Shown here: piece by piece, positions 60,857 to 64,000 of the stretch
Layout of the letters: the number at the start of each line of letters is the position of its first letter
Numbering within the stretch: the stretch's first letter is position 1
DNA from: Lucinisca nassula
Taxonomy: Eukaryota > Mollusca > Bivalvia > Lucinida > Lucinidae
Direction of reading: 5' to 3'
Assembly (NCBI GenBank): GCA_963580285.1
Contig: OY757026.1
Span: forward strand, 88,324,651-88,388,650
Length of the DNA: 64,000 nt
Translations under genes and position numbers: made by a program
Notes under the pieces: model-generated
Database searches by the model: none
Told to the model about the DNA's origin: nothing
The model's input: the letters and a program-made list of their open reading frames with translations, nothing else

Positions 60857-63818
60857 ATGGCACAGGCAGTGCTAGATCCAAAGAATGGAAAGTATATAAG
60901 GGGAGCTTCACTAAGGACAACAGAAATCTTGTCATTATTCAAGGCTAAAGAGGTTGTTACGAACATACAATTCCGACCATCAGGAGGAGACCTATACATA
61001 TTCAGTGGTGAAGATCAATCAAAGATTGAAGATTGGAAATCAGACGGACATTCGTAAGTAATCATACATGTATCTTTACAACCATTCCCTCAACGTTCCG
61101 TAATGATGTTCCGGTTATTATTCTTCAAAGTTCAATGTCTTATCTAAATGACTATGCCTGTGGAATCTGATTTTATTATGGTATAACGTTATAGATATTT
61201 AAATGCAGTATCATAATGTACCGTAATAGTGTTCCAGTTATTATTGTTTCAATGGCTCATCTAACTGGTGGATCTAAATACTTTTTCAGGTGGACAAACC
61301 AAGGAAACAGAAAGCCGCTGCCAAAATCGGATCCAAAATATCTGAAGTCTTATTATTACATAAAATGTAACAACCGCCCAAATAAAGGATTTCGAAAGGA
61401 AGTTTACTTTCCAATTCACGGCAATGGAAACATTATTATTCACTATCTCGGTGACGAATCTCTGTCAGAAATGTTGCCTCATGGGAATGCAAAAACTTCC
61501 GAACCTTTCTTCCGTACTAAACCATCGGTGATGCAAACTATACAGAAGAAAATAGAGATCGAAAAGCCACATAAAGTGTATAAAAACTTTATTTGCGAAA
61601 ACGTTGTAGGACATGATGCAACTTCAAAACCAAGAAACATCAAACAGTTGCACAATGCAAAAGCAGGAAAACAAGAAGAAATTCGTCTTACAAGAGATGC
61701 AATATACAATACGCATGAACTAGCGTACGAGGGTGGATTCATTCACTTCTTGGCCACCTATCCAGACCTCTGCTGTGTTGCTGGTGATACAGAAATGATT
61801 GAAGAACTCAATGACACTCTGAAATTGAAAAATAATGACATCTTACTGAGCTATGACACAACATTCAATCTTGGGGATTTTTATGTATCGCCACTGGTTT
61901 TCAAACATATTTTATTTGAAAACAATCCTTTGGTAGCTGGCCTCTTTCTTGTTCATGAACGAAAACTAACTGAGACTCATGACCACTTTTTTAAGATATT
62001 GTCCTCCTTGGTAAAAAATTTGAGAGGAATACCAATAGTGACTGATATGGAGACAGCAATCGTGAAAGCCATCAGAAACCAAACGTCTTTGAAGCAAATT
62101 GGGTGCTGGCGTCACCTTCGCCAAGATGTACAAAAATGGTTGACTGATAATTTACCAAAAGTAGATAGATCTAGTTATGTGAATGATCTCTACGATATCT
62201 TACGAACGGTGACGGAACGAGAATGTGCTGAAATGATAAAGCAGAAGGAAAAGCAGTGGGATGATGACTATACAAGATATTTCCAGAAAGCAGTGGAACC
62301 AAAGCTTGGCTATTTCTGTGCCTGGTCAATTGCTGACACTTGCAAGTTCGATCCAAACAATGGCATAACAACAAACCAGTCGGAAGGTTTTAACTATCTA
62401 TTAAAGGATTTCCAAAGCTGGAAGGAAGTGCCATTGGATTCACTCCTCATGTCTCTCAAGCTAATCCAGGGTTTTTATTTAGAAGAAATACGGAGAGGAA
62501 AGGCAGGGATGGGGACCTTTAGATTGAAACCAAAATATACCAGGTATGTGTAGATTTTATACATAAAGCACTGCTTACAATGATGCTATGTTCCGTTTGT
62601 TCCGTATTTGCTTTACTATTCCGTCTGTTCCGTCTTTTTCACCATTAAAAATGGTGCTATTGTTCTGTCTGTTCCGTATTTGCTTGTCTGTTCCGTATTT
62701 GCTTCACTGTTCCGTCTTTTTCACCATGAAAACGGAACAGTAAAGCAAAAACGGAACAATAGCACCATTTTTCACCATTAGAAATGGTGCTATTGTTCCG
62801 TCTGTTCCGTATTTGCTTGTCTGTTCCGTATTTGCTTCACTGTTCCGGCTTTTTCACCATTAAAAATGGTGCTATTGTTCCGTCTGTTCCGTATTTGCTT
62901 GTCTGTTCCGTCTGTTCCGTATTTGCTTCATTGTTCCGTCTTTTTCACCATGAAAACGGAACAGTAAAGCAAAAACGGAACAATAGCACCATTTTTCACC
63001 ATTAAAAATGGTGCTATTGTTCCGTCTGTTCCGTATTTGCTTGTCTGTTCCGTATTTGCTTTACTGTTCCGGCTTTTTCACCATTAAAAATGGTGCTATT
63101 GTTCCGTCTGTTCCGTATTTGCTTGTCTGTTCCGTCTGTTCCGTATTTGCTTCACTGTTCCGTCTTTTTCACCATGAAAACGGAACAGTAAAGCAAAAAC
63201 GGAACAATAGCACCATTTTTCACCATTTTCATATTACCGTTCCGTCTTTTTCATGTATACAGATTTGCTACAAATATAACAGAGTTTGAATCCAGAAAGT
63301 TAATGTGCCATCCAAAAGACATTGTCTCTTCTCTACGTGACCGGGTCCTGAAGGAGATTGATGGAGATGACGACCTCCCCCATATGGAACAGATGGTCGT
63401 TGCAAGCCTAGTAAAGATCGACCAAAACGTGCTTAAGGCGAAATTTAGCAATTGCTTCATGCAACCAAATGGCCATGACTGTGGCTTATATGCAGTGGCA
63501 AATGCCACTGCCCTAGCATTTGGAAAGGATCCTGCAAAAGAGCAGTACATCCAAAATAAAATGAGGGACCATTTAATGAAATGCCTTGAAGACAAATGTA
63601 TGAAGCTCTTCTCCACAGTGAAAGCAACAAGCAAAAGAAGGAAGGCAGTCAAAAAGACAACTGAAATCAAGCTGTTTTGTGTTTGTAAAATGCCAGACAC
63701 TCGAACAAATTATTTCCTCTGTGACCAGTGCTCTGCTGAATACCATCCAGAATGTTTGGGATTAGATGTGTCTCAATATAAAGACCGACCATTTATCTGT
63801 CCGAACTGTTTGCAGTAG
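60857..63818 (+). CDS. MULE transposase with CG-1-like, partial Ulp1 and PHD regions (3 exons)
   Basis: Exons 60857-61053, 61290-62543 and 63263-63818 join in frame (donors TC|GTAAGT and AG|GTATGT; acceptors TTTTTCAG and TATACAG) to give 668 residues. Residues about 30-105 (GGDLYIF, DGHSW, IIIHYLGDE) resemble the CG-1 DNA-binding domain of CAMTA factors. The MULE core has D255 (SYDTTF), D318 (VTDMETA), CWRH (C338, H341) and E431 (NQSEGF). Exon 3 has QPNGHDCGLYAVANA (Q551, C557) of C48/Ulp1 proteases, but I find no catalytic His/Asp part before it. A C4HC3 PHD finger closes the protein (C623 to C666). Intact frames suggest recent activity. Confidence 0.85.
62544..63262 (+). repeat. Intron 2 array of TTCCGT/ACGGAA inverted units
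   Basis: Tandem units of about 224 bp, each with GGTGCTATTGTTCCGTCTG and its inverse CGGAACAATAGCACC, repeating the CGGAAC word of the element's termini. Confidence 0.8.
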
Positions 63819-64000
63819 AACCATTTAAATAAAGCTCAGTGTGTCTAATGACATGTTCCGTTATAGCTCATTGTTCCGTACTTTAGTAGATTTTCAGTCA
63901 CAGTTGTTCCGTTTTTTTAGTCATTTTCCTTTAAAAACTGTTCCGTGATTTAGTAAATTCTAACTCTAAAGTGTTCCGCAATTTAGTATTTTTAAACTTA

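Larger units (their letters stand above)
60481..64000 (+). mobile_element. MULE F3, apparently autonomous (right end outside)
   Basis: Left end GGTTACTAAAACACGGAATG, then about four 35-bp units with AAACGGAACACACGGAATGG (60510-60645). Near the window end the inverse words TGTTCCGT and TTTAGTA recur (63850-63995), so the right terminus is close. It encodes one spliced transposase-like gene and shares TTACTAA/CGGAATG/CGGAACGGA words with F2. Confidence 0.85.

Noticed and set aside
62784..63289. Two similar small plus-strand proteins
   Set aside because: They lie within intron 2 of the transposase gene and come from its tandem array; the exon junctions skip them.

Overview
The window looks like gene-poor, repeat-saturated DNA from a bivalve mollusc. 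The grounds are the many pearl-type elements (tandem core repeats, then a GACGGACAGACGG-like microsatellite, then a terminal hairpin), molluscan-style tRNA-derived SINEs and very AT-rich introns full of small palindromic DNA transposons. No prokaryotic features are present. The species cannot be named from this sequence alone.

One host gene organises the window. On the minus strand I can read five consecutive coding exons of TAF5, a TFIID subunit: exon 1 (59213-59350), exon 2 (29109-29221), exon 3 (20535-20613), exon 4 (18956-19034) and exon 5 (6929-7052). Every junction has GT/AG ends and the codon phases join without a break. They encode the LisH segment and the start of the TAF5 N-terminal (NTD2) domain. 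The remaining exons, including the WD40 repeats, must lie below position 1. Almost everything else is transposon sequence in these introns.

The most unusual structure follows exon 4. Most of the exon plus 21 bp of flanking splice-site sequence has been amplified into a 99-bp satellite (13740-18955, about 27 copies). Many copies keep a donor and an acceptor in the same codon phase. The array was invaded by a MITE and a SINE and then triplicated as a higher-order repeat of about 1.65 kb.

Layout: 1-5577 is a nest of pearl/HINE-like elements. 5578-9427 holds MITE hairpins and TAF5 exon 5. 9428-13666 is a hAT-like element carrying a very young gag-only LTR retrotransposon. 13740-19034 is the exon-4 array and exon 4. 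19035-21240 holds SINEs, MITEs and exon 3. 21241-26999 is a four-element pearl nest. 27000-30099 holds SINEs, a MITE and exon 2. 30100-37018 holds a pearl element and an inverted pair of Penelope-like retroelement pseudogenes, one of them split by a small LTR element. 37047-39227 holds two more pearl elements. 39699-42534 is a hAT-like element containing a dead mariner. 42535-52928 holds SINEs and a pearl element stuffed with two elements resembling Mutator-like elements (MULEs). 52938-59093 is a decayed LTR element. Exon 1 follows, with a MULE-like terminus about 50 bp upstream of the likely start codon. From 60481 to the window end lies an apparently intact, intron-containing MULE encoding a 668-residue protein with a CG-1-like region, a DDE core, half of an Ulp1 protease fold and a PHD finger.
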